Source: Desulfovibrio sp. UBA4079 (GTDB taxonomy: Bacteria > Desulfobacterota > Desulfovibrionia > Desulfovibrionales > Desulfovibrionaceae). From it: a stretch of DNA of 30,799 nucleotides. Numbering within the stretch: the first letter of the stretch is position 1; every line of letters begins with the position of its first letter. The position numbers and the translations under genes are program-made. The DNA lies in the NCBI GenBank assembly GCA_002382645.1, contig DFYP01000074.1:14641-45439 (forward strand). The letters are read 5' to 3'. Below, piece by piece: positions 8,314-15,785 of the stretch. The notes below the pieces were generated by a model. The model made no database searches and was not told where the DNA came from. It was given only the letters and a program-made list of their open reading frames with translations.

Positions 8314-9164
8314 GGGTGTTCCAGGATGCGTCCGGCGCTTTGTGCCAGGACGTTCAGGGATTCTTCCAGCCGCGCGGGGTCGAAGACCTCGAGCAGGACC
8401 ACGCCGCCGGGCGTGAAGCGCGCGAGCATGGCCGCGAGCGTCGCGCGGCCATGGTCATCCAGCCGGGCCAGGCTCTCGTGGCGGCCGCCGGGACCCGGGG
8501 CGTTCAGGTGCAGGAGCCGGGTCCGGGGCCAGAGCCCTGGCAGGGCCAGCGCATCTTTTTGATCATACGCCAGGAGGTGGCCCAGGTCCAGGCAGACCGA
8601 GAAGCCGGCCCGCGCCGCCTGTTCCCAGATTCCGGCCAGGTCCTGCTCGCGGGTGTTCTCCAGGAGCACGTCCGCCGGGTCCACGCCGAGGCGGGCGAAG
8701 ACCTGGGCCAGTTTTGTCAGGTCCATCTGCGGGGGCGGCGGGTGGAGCACCCAGCCCCAGGGGCGCAGGTGCGCCACCTTGGCCAGGAGCGCGGCCAGGA
8801 TCGCCGCGATGCGCTCCAGGCCCGCGTCCCAGGGCAGGTCCAGGGGCAGGTGGGCGTGGAAGCGGAGTTCCGGGAACTCGTCTGGGCCGGGCAGGTCGCC
8901 GGGGCCGTAGTCCAGGCAGGCCTGGGTCTCGAACAGGAGCAGGCCCACCTCCGGGAAGGATTTGCGCAGGAGCGCGCAATTTTCGCGCACCGTGCCCGGG
9001 ATCACGAAGGACGGCGCGGCCACGGTCCAGGGCGGGGCCGGAAGGCCTGCGCGGGCGAAGGCTCCGGCCGCCGATCCAATGGCGGCAAGGGCGGCACGAT
9101 TTTCCGCGTGTCCCGGGGCGGCCGCGGAGAGGGCGGCGGACGTTCGTGTTTTTGGTTCAGGCAT
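8310..9164 (-). CDS. cbiR: AP-endonuclease-2-superfamily TIM-barrel protein, candidate cobamide-remodelling CbiR
   Basis: The preferred form is 284 residues from ATG 9162-9164; the start is uncertain because the ribosome site is weak and the first ~40 residues are low-complexity and alanine-rich. The barrel carries candidate metal-binding patches: FHAHLPLDLPW, VLHPPPP, LLENTREQD, CLDLGHLL, LHLNAPG and LLEVFDP. That arrangement fits the sugar-isomerase/AP-endonuclease barrel. CbiR, the cobamide-remodelling hydrolase described from Akkermansia, belongs to this superfamily. Overlap with cobU makes that role the best guess: cleaving imported cobamides so that CobU can rebuild them. No cobalamin riboswitch fits in the 52-nt leader. 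The symbol is an inference. Confidence 0.65.
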   Translation of the reverse strand: MPEPKTRTSAALSAAAPGHAENRAALAAIGSAAGAFARAGLPAPPWTVAAPSFVIPGTVRENCALLRKSFPEVGLLLFETQACLDYGPGDLPGPDEFPELRFHAHLPLDLPWDAGLERIAAILAALLAKVAHLRPWGWVLHPPPPQMDLTKLAQVFARLGVDPADVLLENTREQDLAGIWEQAARAGFSVCLDLGHLLAYDQKDALALPGLWPRTRLLHLNAPGPGGRHESLARLDDHGRATLAAMLARFTPGGVVLLEVFDPARLEESLNVLAQSAGRILEHP

Positions 9165-9216
9165 GGGGGTTGCAATATTCCGGACGCGGGGATCGCCCCC
9201 GCAAGGAGTGCGCCTT

Positions 9217-9363
9217 GTGGACGCCATGAAACAACAACTGCGACACCTGCTCAATCCCCTGCACGTCTTCTGCCGTCTGCGCGAGGCCGGGCTCTCCGGC
9301 GGGTTCGCCCGCCGCCTGTGCTGGGCCTACGAGGTCTGCCTGTACAGGGTCCTGCTGGGCTAA
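9217..9363 (+). CDS. Conserved-looking small basic protein, 48 aa
   Basis: This 48-residue protein has an internal pattern NPLHVFCRLREAGL then RRLCWAYEVCLYRVLL. It is basic and amphipathic, with three cysteines. GTG at 9217-9219 is preferred because AAGGAG (9203-9208) lies 8 nt upstream. The in-frame ATG at 9226 would be 17 nt away. I believe similar small proteins occur in other Desulfovibrio genomes, but that is from memory. It is transcribed divergently from the cbiR-like gene, and its TAA overlaps the stop codon of the convergent EndoQ-UvrD gene. No function is proposed. Confidence 0.6.
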   Translation: MDAMKQQLRHLLNPLHVFCRLREAGLSGGFARRLCWAYEVCLYRVLLG

Positions 9364-12300
9364 TCAAAAAGCGTCATCTGCTTTTCCTTCTTCACGGTGT
9401 GGGCCGCCAGCTGGGAGCGCGTCATGAGGTCTGCCGGCAGGTCCTTGAGGAAGCGCGAGGGCGGCAGCCGGAGCGTGCGGCCGTACAGCGAGCGCTGGGC
9501 CGCATGGCTTAAGAACAGCGCGCGCCGGGCCCGGGTCAGGCCCACGTAGAGCAGGCGGCGCTCCTCGGCCGTGTCCGGGAGGTTCTCCGGGGCCGTGATC
9601 TTGCCGGTGAGCATGTCGGCCCCGGCAAAGGGCAGGATGCCGTCCTCCAGGGCGGGCAGGAACACGGCCTCGAACTCCAGGCCCTTGGCCGCGTGGATGC
9701 TCATGATCTGGACCTTCTCGGCCGAGCGCCGGACGTTCTCCAGCTCGCTCTGCAAATGCACCCAGTTGATGAGCCCGGCCCAGCCGCCCCTGCGGGAATA
9801 GGCCTCGCGCAGGTCGCGGAAGGTCCGCGACTGCCAGAAGAAGGGGTCGAACGGCGGGGTGTCCTTGAGCAGCTTGGCCAGGCCGTCGGGCCCCTGGGCC
9901 AGGACCGTTTCCGGGAAGTCCGGGCACTCGCCCTCAAAGGCGCAGGCCATGCCCAGGGCCCGGCCCGCGGCGGCCAGGATGGCCGAGACCCGGGGCTCGT
10001 TCCAGAAGGCCTCGGCCTCGGGCGCGGCGCAGGGCACCCCGAAGCGGCCCAGGGCCGACTCCAGGGCCGGGATCAGGCCCCGGAAGCGCACGAGCACGGC
10101 GATGTCGCCCGGCGCCAGGCCGCTTTCGTCGCCAGCGTCGGCCAGGCTGTGGCTGGTGGGGCCCAGGAGGCTCTTGATGCGCTCGGCCAGCCAGGCGGCT
10201 TCCAGGGGCGCGTCCGGGGCCTGGAACAGGTGGATGCCGCAGGCCGCGTCGCGCCGGGCCGTGAGCCGGGGGGTGTCCGAAAAGAGCGCGTGGGCGCAGT
10301 CCAGCACGGCCTGGCCCGAGCGGTAGTTGTCCGTGAGGGTGATCTCGGCGAGTTGCGGCCAGAGGGCCCGCAACTCGGCCTGCACCGCGCCCACGGCCCC
10401 CCGGAAGCCGTAGATCGACTGGTTGGGGTCGCCGATGGCGAAGAAGCCCTTGCCTTCGGCCCCGGCCAGGACCGTGACCACGGCCAGCTGGAGCGGGGTC
10501 AGGTCCTGGATCTCGTCCACCAGCACGTGGGAATAGGGCGAGACGAACGTGGGGGCCTGAAACTGCTGGAGCTGGAACTCCAGGAGGTCGGAATAGTCGG
10601 CCTGGTTCCAGGAGTCCTTCTGCCGGGCGTAGCGGGCCCCGGCCTCGGCCAGGTCCGCGGGCAGGGGGGTCATGGTCTCGCGGGCCAGGCAGTAGCGCTC
10701 AAAGGCCTGGGTCCCCCGGGCGTCGGGGAGGCCCGGGTTGGCCTCCAGGAAGATGCGCCGGGCCGAGGCGTCGTCCAGGACCACCGGGGCCTCGCCGTGG
10801 ACGTGCTTCCAGTAGTCGTAGCCGTGGGCGTGCAGGGTCCCGGCCTGGGGCAGGGGCGCGGCCTCCTCGTCGGCCAGGCCCAGGAGCTTGAGCAGGCGCT
10901 CCCTGAGTTCCCGGGCGGCCCGGCGGGTGAAGGTCAGGGCCAGGACGCGGCGGGGGTTCTCGCCCTCGTTGAGCAGCCGGTCGATGCGGCCCATGAGGGT
11001 CTGGGTCTTGCCCGTGCCCGGTCCGGCCAGGACCAGCACGGGGCCGGGGCCCGCGGTGATGGCCTGCTTCTGGGCCAGGTTGAATTCCAGGTCCGGCGCG
11101 GCCTCCAGTGGCGCATCCGCGGCCGGGGCCTCGGGCAGGTCGCGGGTCTTGCGCTTTTTGGCCGGGGTCTGGACCAGGCGGCCGCCGTGGCGGAACTCCC
11201 GGCGCTCGGCCTCGCTGAACACGCGGATGACCCCGTACTCGCCGTCATAGCCCGGGGTGCGCAGGACCTTGCCCTCGCGCATGCGGGCCACGCCCTCGGC
11301 CAGGACCGGGGACAGGGGCTTGAGGTCCTCGGGTGTGGCCTTGGTGAGCACGTTCAGCTCGGTGCCGAAGTCGCGCAGGAGCTTCAAGTAGAGGTCGTGG
11401 ACCTTCTTGGTGGCCGGGCCCGCGTCCAGGACCTCGCCCAGGAGCTCCTTGAGCGGGATGAGCGAGGTGAAGCCCGGGGCGGTCTGGGGCTGGAGCGGCT
11501 CCTTGCGGTCGGCCAGCTCGCGCACCCGGGAGAGCACGCCCAGGGTCACGGGCTTGCCGCAGACCGGGCAGATGCCCCGGCGCTGGCTCGTCTCCTCGGG
11601 CTCCATGACCACGTTGCACTTGCGGTGGCCGTCCAGGTGGTACTTGCCCTCCTCGGGGAAGAACTCCACGGTGCCCAGGAACTTCTGGCCCAGGCCCTCG
11701 CCGCGCAGGGCCCGGTAGATGCCCTCGTAGGAGATCTCGCCGCGAAACTGGTTGCACTCCCGGCCGAGTTTTTCGCCGGAATGGGCGTCGGAGTTGGAGA
11801 CCAGCCGGATGCGGTCCAGGGCGCTCCAGAGCCAGTTCATCTCCGGGTCCGAGGACAGCCCGGTCTCCATGGCGAAGATCTCGCCCGAGAGGTCCTCGAA
11901 GCAGGCCTCGATGGAGTTGAACCCGGACTTGGAGCCGAACAGCGAGAACCAGGGGGTCCAGATGTGCGCCGGGATGACGAAGCCCTGGGGGTGCGTGGAC
12001 AGGACCATCTCCAGGAGGTTCCGGCTGTCCAGGCCCAGGATGGGGCGGCCGTCGCTCTTGAGGTTGCCCACCTGCCCGAGCTTCTGGTTGAAGGCGCGCA
12101 CGGCCTCCAGGCTGGGCAGATAGACCAGGTTGTGGATTTTGCGGACCTTGCCGGCCTTTTTGTAGATGGAGCTGATCTCGGCCTGGAGCATGAACCGGGT
12201 CTGGCCCGGGGGCAGGGCCGGGAGCCCGGGCACCAGGGCCTCCAGGTTCGCCGGGTCCTTGAGCACGAGGAGCCCGCTGCCGTCCTCCTGGAGCGTGTCC

Positions 12301-12461
12301 TCGATCTCCTGCAGCCAGCCGGGATGGGTGAAGTCGCCGGTGCCGAGCACGGTGATGCCCTTGACCCGTCCCCAGGCGGCCAGGGAGCGGATGGAGAGGT
12401 CCTTGCTCGTGGCCCGCGAGAAGCGGGAGTGGACGTGGAGGTCGGCGGCGAATCGTTCCAT
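9360..12461 (-). CDS. EndoQ-like PHP nuclease fused to UvrD/Rep helicase
   Basis: This 1033-residue protein joins two DNA-repair modules. Residues 1 to about 430 resemble endonuclease Q: a PHP metal site with H9/H11 (DLHVHS), GDFTHPGW, E94, H110, H166 (PAHIWTPW) and SDAH (224-227). A zinc-finger-like H279/C282/C298/C301 follows, then GVLSRVRELADR. EndoQ nicks DNA 5' of deaminated bases and abasic sites. Residues from about 460 form a superfamily 1 helicase: Walker A GPGTGKT (480-486), DEIQD (649-653), GDPNQSIYGFRG (677-688), TDNYRSG, MSIHAAKGLEF and YVGLTRAR. ATG 12459-12461 has GGGAGG six nt upstream. The fusion suggests nick-then-unwind repair, which is an inference. Confidence 0.9.
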   Translation of the reverse strand: MERFAADLHVHSRFSRATSKDLSIRSLAAWGRVKGITVLGTGDFTHPGWLQEIEDTLQEDGSGLLVLKDPANLEALVPGLPALPPGQTRFMLQAEISSIYKKAGKVRKIHNLVYLPSLEAVRAFNQKLGQVGNLKSDGRPILGLDSRNLLEMVLSTHPQGFVIPAHIWTPWFSLFGSKSGFNSIEACFEDLSGEIFAMETGLSSDPEMNWLWSALDRIRLVSNSDAHSGEKLGRECNQFRGEISYEGIYRALRGEGLGQKFLGTVEFFPEEGKYHLDGHRKCNVVMEPEETSQRRGICPVCGKPVTLGVLSRVRELADRKEPLQPQTAPGFTSLIPLKELLGEVLDAGPATKKVHDLYLKLLRDFGTELNVLTKATPEDLKPLSPVLAEGVARMREGKVLRTPGYDGEYGVIRVFSEAERREFRHGGRLVQTPAKKRKTRDLPEAPAADAPLEAAPDLEFNLAQKQAITAGPGPVLVLAGPGTGKTQTLMGRIDRLLNEGENPRRVLALTFTRRAARELRERLLKLLGLADEEAAPLPQAGTLHAHGYDYWKHVHGEAPVVLDDASARRIFLEANPGLPDARGTQAFERYCLARETMTPLPADLAEAGARYARQKDSWNQADYSDLLEFQLQQFQAPTFVSPYSHVLVDEIQDLTPLQLAVVTVLAGAEGKGFFAIGDPNQSIYGFRGAVGAVQAELRALWPQLAEITLTDNYRSGQAVLDCAHALFSDTPRLTARRDAACGIHLFQAPDAPLEAAWLAERIKSLLGPTSHSLADAGDESGLAPGDIAVLVRFRGLIPALESALGRFGVPCAAPEAEAFWNEPRVSAILAAAGRALGMACAFEGECPDFPETVLAQGPDGLAKLLKDTPPFDPFFWQSRTFRDLREAYSRRGGWAGLINWVHLQSELENVRRSAEKVQIMSIHAAKGLEFEAVFLPALEDGILPFAGADMLTGKITAPENLPDTAEERRLLYVGLTRARRALFLSHAAQRSLYGRTLRLPPSRFLKDLPADLMTRSQLAAHTVKKEKQMTLFD

Positions 12462-12503
12462 GAAGGCCTCCCCGGCGCGTGCATCTGTTCCGTTGTGCCC
12501 ATG

Positions 12504-12532
12504 GTTCTAGACGTTCGCGGCGGCCTTGGCAA
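12504..12532 (-). promoter_or_regulatory. Candidate sigma-70 promoter of the EndoQ-UvrD gene
   Basis: On the minus strand TTGCCA (12527-12532) and TAGAAC (12504-12509) are separated by exactly 17 nt, 43 nt upstream of the start codon. This is a plausible vegetative promoter. Confidence 0.5.
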
Positions 12533-12533
12533 G

Positions 12534-12552
12534 CCGCGGGCCGGGCCCGCGG
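12534..12552. repeat. 19-bp G+C palindrome between divergent promoters
   Basis: A perfect 9-bp inverted repeat around one central G lies between the candidate promoters of the EndoQ-UvrD gene and marR. It could be an operator. In G+C-rich DNA such palindromes also arise by chance. Confidence 0.4.
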
Positions 12553-12557
12553 ACCCC

Positions 12558-12586
12558 TTGACGGAGTTAATGGTTGCATATACAAC
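12558..12586 (+). promoter_or_regulatory. marR promoter with overlapping operator-like palindrome
   Basis: TTGACG (12558-12563) and TACAAC (12581-12586) are 17 nt apart. The palindrome GTTGCATATACAAC (12573-12586, one mismatched pair) covers the -10 element and resembles MarR-type operators, which suggests autorepression. The -10 ends only 6 nt before the marR ATG. Confidence 0.6.
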
Positions 12587-12592
12587 TTCATC

Positions 12593-13063
12593 ATGAGCGC
12601 GAAAAACTTTTGCCTGGAGGCGTCCCTGGGCTACCTGACCCACCGCGCCGCCCGCGACCTGGCCAATGACCTGGGCCGCCGTTTCGCGGCCGCGGACCTG
12701 CCCCTCACCGTGGAGCAGTGGCGGGTCCTGACCCGGCTCTGGGGCCGGGACGGCCAGACCCAACAGGACCTGGCCCAGGGCCTCATGCAGGAGAAGACCG
12801 GCATCAGCCGCCTGGTGGACGGGCTGGAGAGCCGCAGCCTGGTGGTCCGCTCCCGCGACGGCCAGGACCACCGCAAGCGCCGGATCTATCTGACCGTCGA
12901 GGGCCGGAAGCTCCAGCGCCGCTGTGAGCTGGCGGCCGTGGAGAGCCAGGAGCAGGCGGTCCGGGGCGTGAAGCCCGGGGACCTGGAGCGCTGCCTCACG
13001 GTGCTCGCGGCCGTGAGCCTGAACCTGGTCCCGGACGGGGCCCTGGAAAGCGAGGAGGAGTGA
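12593..13063 (+). CDS. MarR-family transcriptional regulator
   Basis: This 156-residue winged-helix repressor shows the family pattern TQQDLAQGLMQEKTGISRLVDGLESRSLV (recognition helix) followed by the wing RDGQDHRKRRIYLTVEGRKL. ATG at 12593 is chosen from family alignment. No ribosome-binding site lies upstream, and the candidate -10 places transcription start at or next to the ATG, so the message may be leaderless. An 8-codon frame (12570-12596) also overlaps this start by ATGA. The stop overlaps the ribosome-site region of the downstream membrane protein gene, so the two form an operon. The regulator probably responds to a small ligand and controls itself and that gene. Confidence 0.9.
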   Translation: MSAKNFCLEASLGYLTHRAARDLANDLGRRFAAADLPLTVEQWRVLTRLWGRDGQTQQDLAQGLMQEKTGISRLVDGLESRSLVVRSRDGQDHRKRRIYLTVEGRKLQRRCELAAVESQEQAVRGVKPGDLERCLTVLAAVSLNLVPDGALESEEE

Positions 13064-13065
13064 GC

Positions 13066-13569
13066 ATGGCCGCGCTGGGCATCCGGGGGCAGAAGTGGCT
13101 CAAGTGCCTGCATCTGGTCTGCGTGGCGCTCTGGGTGGGCGGGGCCGTGGCCCTGGTGCTCATGCAGCAGGGGCTCTCGGCCTCCTCGGGCGGGGAGCTC
13201 TACGGCCTCAACAGGGCCATGCGCTTCGTGGACGACTGCATCGTGGTGCCCGGGGCCATGGGCTGCCTGCTCACGGGCCTGTGCTACGGCCTGCTCACGC
13301 CCTGGGGCTTTTTCAAGCAGCGCTGGATCGTGGTCAAGTGGATCATCACCGTGGGCGGGGTGGTCTTCGGCACGTTCTGGCTGGGGCCCTGGCTCAACAG
13401 CCTGGGGCCCATCTCCGCGCGACTGGGCCTGGAGGCCCTCGGCGACCCGGCCTATGTCCGGGCCAAGTCCCTGAACAGCCTGTGGGGCGCGGTGCAGACC
13501 TCCACCGTGGTCCTGGCCGTGTTCCTGTCCGTGCTCAAGCCCTGGGGCCGCAAGGGCCGCCGGGACTAG
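13066..13569 (+). CDS. Integral membrane protein, DUF2269-like
   Basis: This 167-residue protein has four hydrophobic segments, at about 10-30 (starting WLKCLHLVCVALW, with a conserved-looking histidine), 58-76, 85-105 and 138-157. It resembles the DUF2269 group of predicted membrane proteins. The ATG at 13066 is preferred, with AGGAGG 7 nt upstream; a GTG at 13060 is also in frame. It follows marR by 2 nt and is presumably controlled by it. The membrane histidine could ligate haem, but this is speculation. The stop codon overlaps the stop of the convergent gene. Confidence 0.8.
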   Translation: MAALGIRGQKWLKCLHLVCVALWVGGAVALVLMQQGLSASSGGELYGLNRAMRFVDDCIVVPGAMGCLLTGLCYGLLTPWGFFKQRWIVVKWIITVGGVVFGTFWLGPWLNSLGPISARLGLEALGDPAYVRAKSLNSLWGAVQTSTVVLAVFLSVLKPWGRKGRRD

Positions 13570-13943
13570 AACTCCAGCACGTTCACGTCCATCTGGACCT
13601 TGCCGCCGACCCGGCCCAGGGGGTCGCTGTCGTTGCCGCCGGGCTCGATGCGCTCGCCGGTGAGGGGCTCGATCCGCTCCTCCGGGGCGATGGAGAACTG
13701 GAAGGGCGAGGGCTTCTTGGCCGCCTCGGCCTCTCCCTTCTTCTCGCGCAGGAAGGGGTCGCTGGAATAGTGGAAGTCGCTGGACGGGTCCAGGCGGTAT
13801 TCCTGCTTTTTGGGCAGGTAGTCCGGGCCCAGGACGCCGCCGCTGCCGGTGAGTTCGCGCACGATCTCGTCCTCGGCCAGGGCCGGGAGAGCGGCCAGGG
13901 CCAGGAGCAGGAGGGCGAGAGCGGCGCTGCGCAGAGTGCTCAT
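13566..13943 (-). CDS. Small exported hypothetical protein
   Basis: This 125-residue protein begins with a clear Sec signal peptide: positively charged start, a leucine/alanine-rich core (ALALLLLALAALPALA) and AxA cleavage near residue 23. The mature part is hydrophilic, with many Pro, Glu, Asp and Lys residues and no cysteine, and is probably periplasmic and partly disordered. I do not recognise a family. Its TAG overlaps the stop of the convergent membrane protein gene. It lies 55 nt downstream of the aminotransferase gene on the same strand, so it may be the last gene of that transcript. Confidence 0.7.
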   Translation of the reverse strand: MSTLRSAALALLLLALAALPALAEDEIVRELTGSGGVLGPDYLPKKQEYRLDPSSDFHYSSDPFLREKKGEAEAAKKPSPFQFSIAPEERIEPLTGERIEPGGNDSDPLGRVGGKVQMDVNVLEF

Positions 13944-13998
13944 AGTTGTGAAAGATAAGAACGAAGCCCGCCGCTGGCAAGACGCGGCGGCCAGGGGC

Positions 13999-15162
13999 TC
14001 AGGCGCGTTCCAGGTAGCCCGCCAGCCGGGCCATGCCTTCCTCGATGTTCTCCAGGGAATTGGCGTAGGAGAAGCGCAGATAGCCCTCGGCGCCCGGGCC
14101 GAAGTCGATGCCCGGGGTCACGCCCACGTGGACCTTTTCCAGGATGTCGAAGGCCAGCTTGAGGGAGCTGCCGCCGAACTTCGCGGCCAGGTGCCGGGCG
14201 TTGGCCAGCACGTAGAAGGCCCCGGTGGGCTCGCTGCCCAGGCCGAAGCCCAGCTCCTTGAGCCGCTTGAGCAGCAGGCGGCGGCGCTCGTCGTAGGTCC
14301 GGCGCATGCGCTCCACGTCCGCGGCGGCCTCGGTGAGCGCGGCCACTCCGGCCCACTGGGACACGGAGCAGGCCGAGATGAAGAAGTTCTGGCTCAGGCG
14401 CTGCATGGGCCGCACGAACTCCTTCGGCGCGATGACGTAGCCCAGCCGCCAGCCGGTCATGGCGTAGAGCTTGGAAAAGCCGTTGAGCACAAAGGCCTGG
14501 TCCGTGAACTCCAGGATGCTCCGCTCCCGGCCCTCGTAGACCAGGCCGTGGTAGATCTCGTCCGAGACCACGAAGGCCCCGGCCTCCCGGCCCATGTCGG
14601 CCACGGCCTTCATGCGCTCGTCCGAGAGCAGGGTGCCCGTGGGGTTGGCCGGGGAGTTGATCAGGATGGCCCGGGTGCGTTCGGTGAGGGCCTGGCGCAC
14701 GCGCTCCGGCCGGTACTGGAAGGCGTCGTCCTCGAACACCGGCACGGGCACGGCCTCGGCCTCCACGAACCGGATGAAGTTGGGATAGCAGGCGTAGCAG
14801 GGGTCCGAGACCAGGACCTGGTCGCCGTGCTCCAAAAGCGCGGAAAAGGTGAGCAGCATGGCCGGGGACGTGCCCTGGGCCACCAGGACCTGGTCCGGGT
14901 GCGTGCTGACCCCGTAGCGCTTCTCGTAGTCCGCGCAGATGGCCTCGCGCAGCTCGATCAGGCCCAGGCTGTGGGTGTAGTGCGTGCGGCCGTCGCGCAC
15001 CGCCCGGCAGGCCGCCTCCTTGATGCATTCCGGGGTGTCGAAGTCCGGCTCGCCGATCTCCAGGTGGATGACCCGGTGGCCGCAGCGCTCCAGGCGCTGG
15101 GCGGCCTCCAGCACATCCATGACCAGGAACGGGGTGATGCAGTCCGTGCGTTGCGGAATCAT
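13999..15162 (-). CDS. Class I/II PLP aminotransferase (AspC/AlaT-like)
   Basis: This 387-residue fold-type I aminotransferase has the signature set NSPANPTG (169-176), SDEIYHGL (D201, Y204) and the PLP lysine K231 in NGFSKLYAMTGWRLGY, with the carboxylate-binding arginine near 363 in YLRFSYAN. It probably transfers amino groups between aspartate, alanine or aromatic amino acids and 2-oxoglutarate; the sequence does not fix the substrate. It starts 19 nt after the FKBP-type isomerase gene on the same strand, with a GGAG-containing site, so the two are likely co-transcribed. Confidence 0.9.
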   Translation of the reverse strand: MIPQRTDCITPFLVMDVLEAAQRLERCGHRVIHLEIGEPDFDTPECIKEAACRAVRDGRTHYTHSLGLIELREAICADYEKRYGVSTHPDQVLVAQGTSPAMLLTFSALLEHGDQVLVSDPCYACYPNFIRFVEAEAVPVPVFEDDAFQYRPERVRQALTERTRAILINSPANPTGTLLSDERMKAVADMGREAGAFVVSDEIYHGLVYEGRERSILEFTDQAFVLNGFSKLYAMTGWRLGYVIAPKEFVRPMQRLSQNFFISACSVSQWAGVAALTEAAADVERMRRTYDERRRLLLKRLKELGFGLGSEPTGAFYVLANARHLAAKFGGSSLKLAFDILEKVHVGVTPGIDFGPGAEGYLRFSYANSLENIEEGMARLAGYLERA

Positions 15163-15181
15163 GCCGGCGCGGCTCCGGGCC

Positions 15182-15610
15182 CTAGCAGATTTTGACCAGG
15201 GCCAGCTCGAAGGTCAGGTCCTTGCCCGCCAGGGGATGGTTGGCGTCCAGGGTCACGGTTTCTTCGTCCATGGCCGAGATGTGCACGTGCGGGGTGCTGC
15301 CGTCCTCCAGCCGGACGGACAGGGTCAGGCCCAGCTCCGGGGTGATGTCCGGGGGGATCTGGCTGCGCTGGACCGTGAGCGTCATCTCGGCGCGGTGCTC
15401 GCCGTAGGCCTCGGCGCAGGGGATGCGCACGGTCTTGGTCTCGCCCACGGCCATGCCCGAGACGGCCACGTCGAAGCCCTCGATGACCATGCCGGTGCCC
15501 AGCTTGAACTCCAGGGGCTCGCGCTCCAGGGAGGAGTCGAAGACCGTGCCGTCGTCGAGCCGGCCGGTGTAGTGGACCTGGACCATGTCGCCTTTCTTCG
15601 CCTGGGTCAT
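15182..15610 (-). CDS. FKBP-type peptidyl-prolyl isomerase, SlyD/SlpA-like
   Basis: This 142-residue cytoplasmic isomerase begins with the FKBP pattern VQVHYTGRLDDGTVFDSS and GTGMVIEGFDVAVSGMAVGE. The insert between strands (about 70-120) is the IF chaperone domain of SlyD/SlpA. Unlike E. coli SlyD it has no histidine-rich C-terminal tail, so nickel delivery is unlikely, and it ends in Lys-Ile-Cys. It helps fold nascent proteins. AAGGAG lies 6 nt before the ATG. A palindromic repeat separates it from the upstream trpS. Confidence 0.9.
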   Translation of the reverse strand: MTQAKKGDMVQVHYTGRLDDGTVFDSSLEREPLEFKLGTGMVIEGFDVAVSGMAVGETKTVRIPCAEAYGEHRAEMTLTVQRSQIPPDITPELGLTLSVRLEDGSTPHVHISAMDEETVTLDANHPLAGKDLTFELALVKIC

Positions 15611-15628
15611 GACGTTCTCCTTAGCTGA

Positions 15629-15775
15629 CCGTTGAAAAAGTCCTTTTCCGCATCCGCAGGCCGTTCAAAAAACGTGAGGGCAAGGTGCGGAAAAAACTCA
15701 AGGCCGACGCGTATCTTGAATACGCGAGGATTTGAGTTTTTTGAAGCAACGCGGCCATCGCGGATTTTTCAACGG
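15629..15775. repeat. Palindromic intergenic repeat, copy 1 (MITE/REP-like)
   Basis: This 147-bp element has perfect 11-bp terminal inverted repeats (15629-15639 and 15765-15775). Inside is a large hairpin: 11-bp arms (15691-15701 with 15732-15742) starting and ending in A/T runs, and 7-bp inner arms (15708-15714 with 15720-15726) around a 5-nt loop. A second copy lies at 23469-23602. The A-tract/stem/T-tract design could terminate transcription in both directions between trpS and the FKBP gene. Confidence 0.85.
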
Positions 15776-15785
15776 ACTGTTGGGC

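Noticed and set aside
9165..9216. A cobalamin riboswitch before the cbiR-like gene
   Set aside because: The leader is only 52 nt and lacks a B12-box-like sequence.
9693..12596. A 967-codon plus-strand frame opposite the EndoQ-UvrD gene
   Set aside because: Same artefact: low-complexity composition, no ribosome site and no recognisable domain.
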